From: UBA9619 sp964630665
GTDB lineage: Bacteria > Pseudomonadota > Gammaproteobacteria > Arenicellales > UBA868
Assembly (NCBI GenBank): GCA_964630665.1
Contig: CAZVVN010000129.1
Coordinates: 1 to 5,768 of the forward strand
Reading direction: 5' to 3'
Length of the DNA stretch: 5,768 bases
The translations under genes and the position numbers were made by a program. The number at the start of each line of letters is the position of its first letter. Within the stretch, counting starts at the first letter, position 1. The notes under the pieces were generated by a model. It was given only the letters and a program-made list of their open reading frames with translations. It was not told the DNA's origin and searched no databases. Of this stretch, positions 5,305 to 5,768 are shown in pieces.

Positions 5305-5768
5305 TTGAAAACGGCGCAGAACAAAACCGCACGTCGCGTGCAGGCATTGTTGGGTGATCGATTCCAGGTACTTGAGTTCGAGCGTTCAACCCGCAGTGCG
5401 GTAGACGCGGCAACAGCGATCGGCTGCGAAGTCAAACAGATCGCAAAATCACTGGTGTTTCGCAGTGGCAAAAACGAGCCGCTACTGATCATAGTGTCCG
5501 GTGACAACCGGGTAGACGAACAGAAAGTACATAACATACTGGGTGAGGACGTGTTTCGGGCCGATGCTGACTTCGTAAAAGCCTCCTCGGGATTTTCGAT
5601 TGGCGGAGTACCCCCGGTCGGCCACCGGCACCCCCCCCGAATCTTATTGGATCAAGATCTGCAACAGCTTGAGGTCATATGGGCTGCTGGCGGTACCCCC
5701 AATGCGGTATTCCGGTTGAGTCCGGGCCAGTTGCTTGACCTGACACAGGGCAGTTACGAAGATGTCGC
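5305..5768 (+). CDS. YbaK/EbsC-family aminoacyl-tRNA deacylase, 3' end cut by window
   Basis: Predicted trans-editing enzyme that hydrolyses mischarged aminoacyl-tRNA; YbaK itself clears Cys-tRNA-Pro. I translated 154 residues to the right edge with no stop, and the family is about 155-165 long, so little is missing. Visible motifs: FERSTRSAVDAATAIGC (25-41), the conserved lysine in IAKSLVF (K48, aligning with the essential Lys46 of H. influenzae YbaK), SGDNRVD (65-71), the glycine loop GGVPPVGH (100-107) and WAAGGTPNAVFRLSP (126-140). The frame opens after TGA 5272-5274 and has no ATG before the conserved core. TTG 5305, with GAGAG six bases upstream, is the best start. GTG 5338 is a shorter alternative that would still keep the core. 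A run of eight C (5631-5638) is in frame. The exact substrate within the superfamily (YbaK, the ProXp types and others) cannot be assigned. Confidence 0.9.
   Translation, partial: MKTAQNKTARRVQALLGDRFQVLEFERSTRSAVDAATAIGCEVKQIAKSLVFRSGKNEPLLIIVSGDNRVDEQKVHNILGEDVFRADADFVKASSGFSIGGVPPVGHRHPPRILLDQDLQQLEVIWAAGGTPNAVFRLSPGQLLDLTQGSYEDV

Noticed and set aside
5127..5357. Rightward 76-codon open frame across the erpA / deacylase spacer
   Set aside because: It runs through the putative promoter region and into the deacylase in another frame, is arginine-rich like chance translations, and resembles no family I recognise.
5238..5537. Leftward open frames opposite the deacylase
   Set aside because: They lie antisense to a gene with clear YbaK motifs and their own sequence shows no domain.
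1..5768. Mobile element, CRISPR array, phage or defence system
   Set aside because: No transposase, integrase, repeat-spacer pattern or tRNA-flanked insertion is visible; all coding space is accounted for by housekeeping genes.

Overview
The window comes from a gammaproteobacterial chromosome of moderately high GC content. The evidence is the 5' end of a 16S rRNA gene behind a classical rrn leader (boxA, P1-type promoter), an ErpA-type iron-sulfur carrier, and the gene order rrn / tyrS / OapA-type M23 peptidase / anmK / erpA. From memory, the same order with the same relative orientations occurs in Pseudomonas (PA0668.1 back to PA0665 in strain PAO1). The next gene differs: a YbaK-type deacylase follows erpA here. 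I cannot name the genus. The sequence fits a Pseudomonas-like or purple-sulfur-type gammaproteobacterium equally well.

Layout. Positions 1-45 are the first bases of 16S rRNA, read leftwards, and 46-287 hold its leader and promoter region. tyrS (354-1559, minus) lies directly upstream of the rrn operon and points into it. After a 309-bp divergent spacer, a membrane-anchored murein endopeptidase (1869-3494, plus) and anmK (3567-4667, plus) follow each other with a 72-bp gap. erpA (4683-5015, minus) converges on anmK with only 15 bp between the stop codons. A 289-bp divergent region then separates erpA from a YbaK/EbsC-family aminoacyl-tRNA deacylase (5305 to the right edge, plus), which is cut off by the window end.

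How the genes fit together. The M23 peptidase and AnmK form a likely cell-wall pair: one cuts peptide crosslinks in the periplasm, the other phosphorylates anhydro-MurNAc recovered from murein turnover. tyrS, the rRNA operon and the deacylase belong to translation and its quality control. ErpA supplies Fe-S clusters to apoproteins.

This is a conserved housekeeping region. I found no mobile element, CRISPR array, defence system or other novel system. The most useful second looks are at non-coding structure: a perfect 8-bp inverted repeat at the putative erpA transcription start, hairpins between genes, TTG start codons on both genes of the right-hand divergent pair, and unusual residues in two AnmK motifs.
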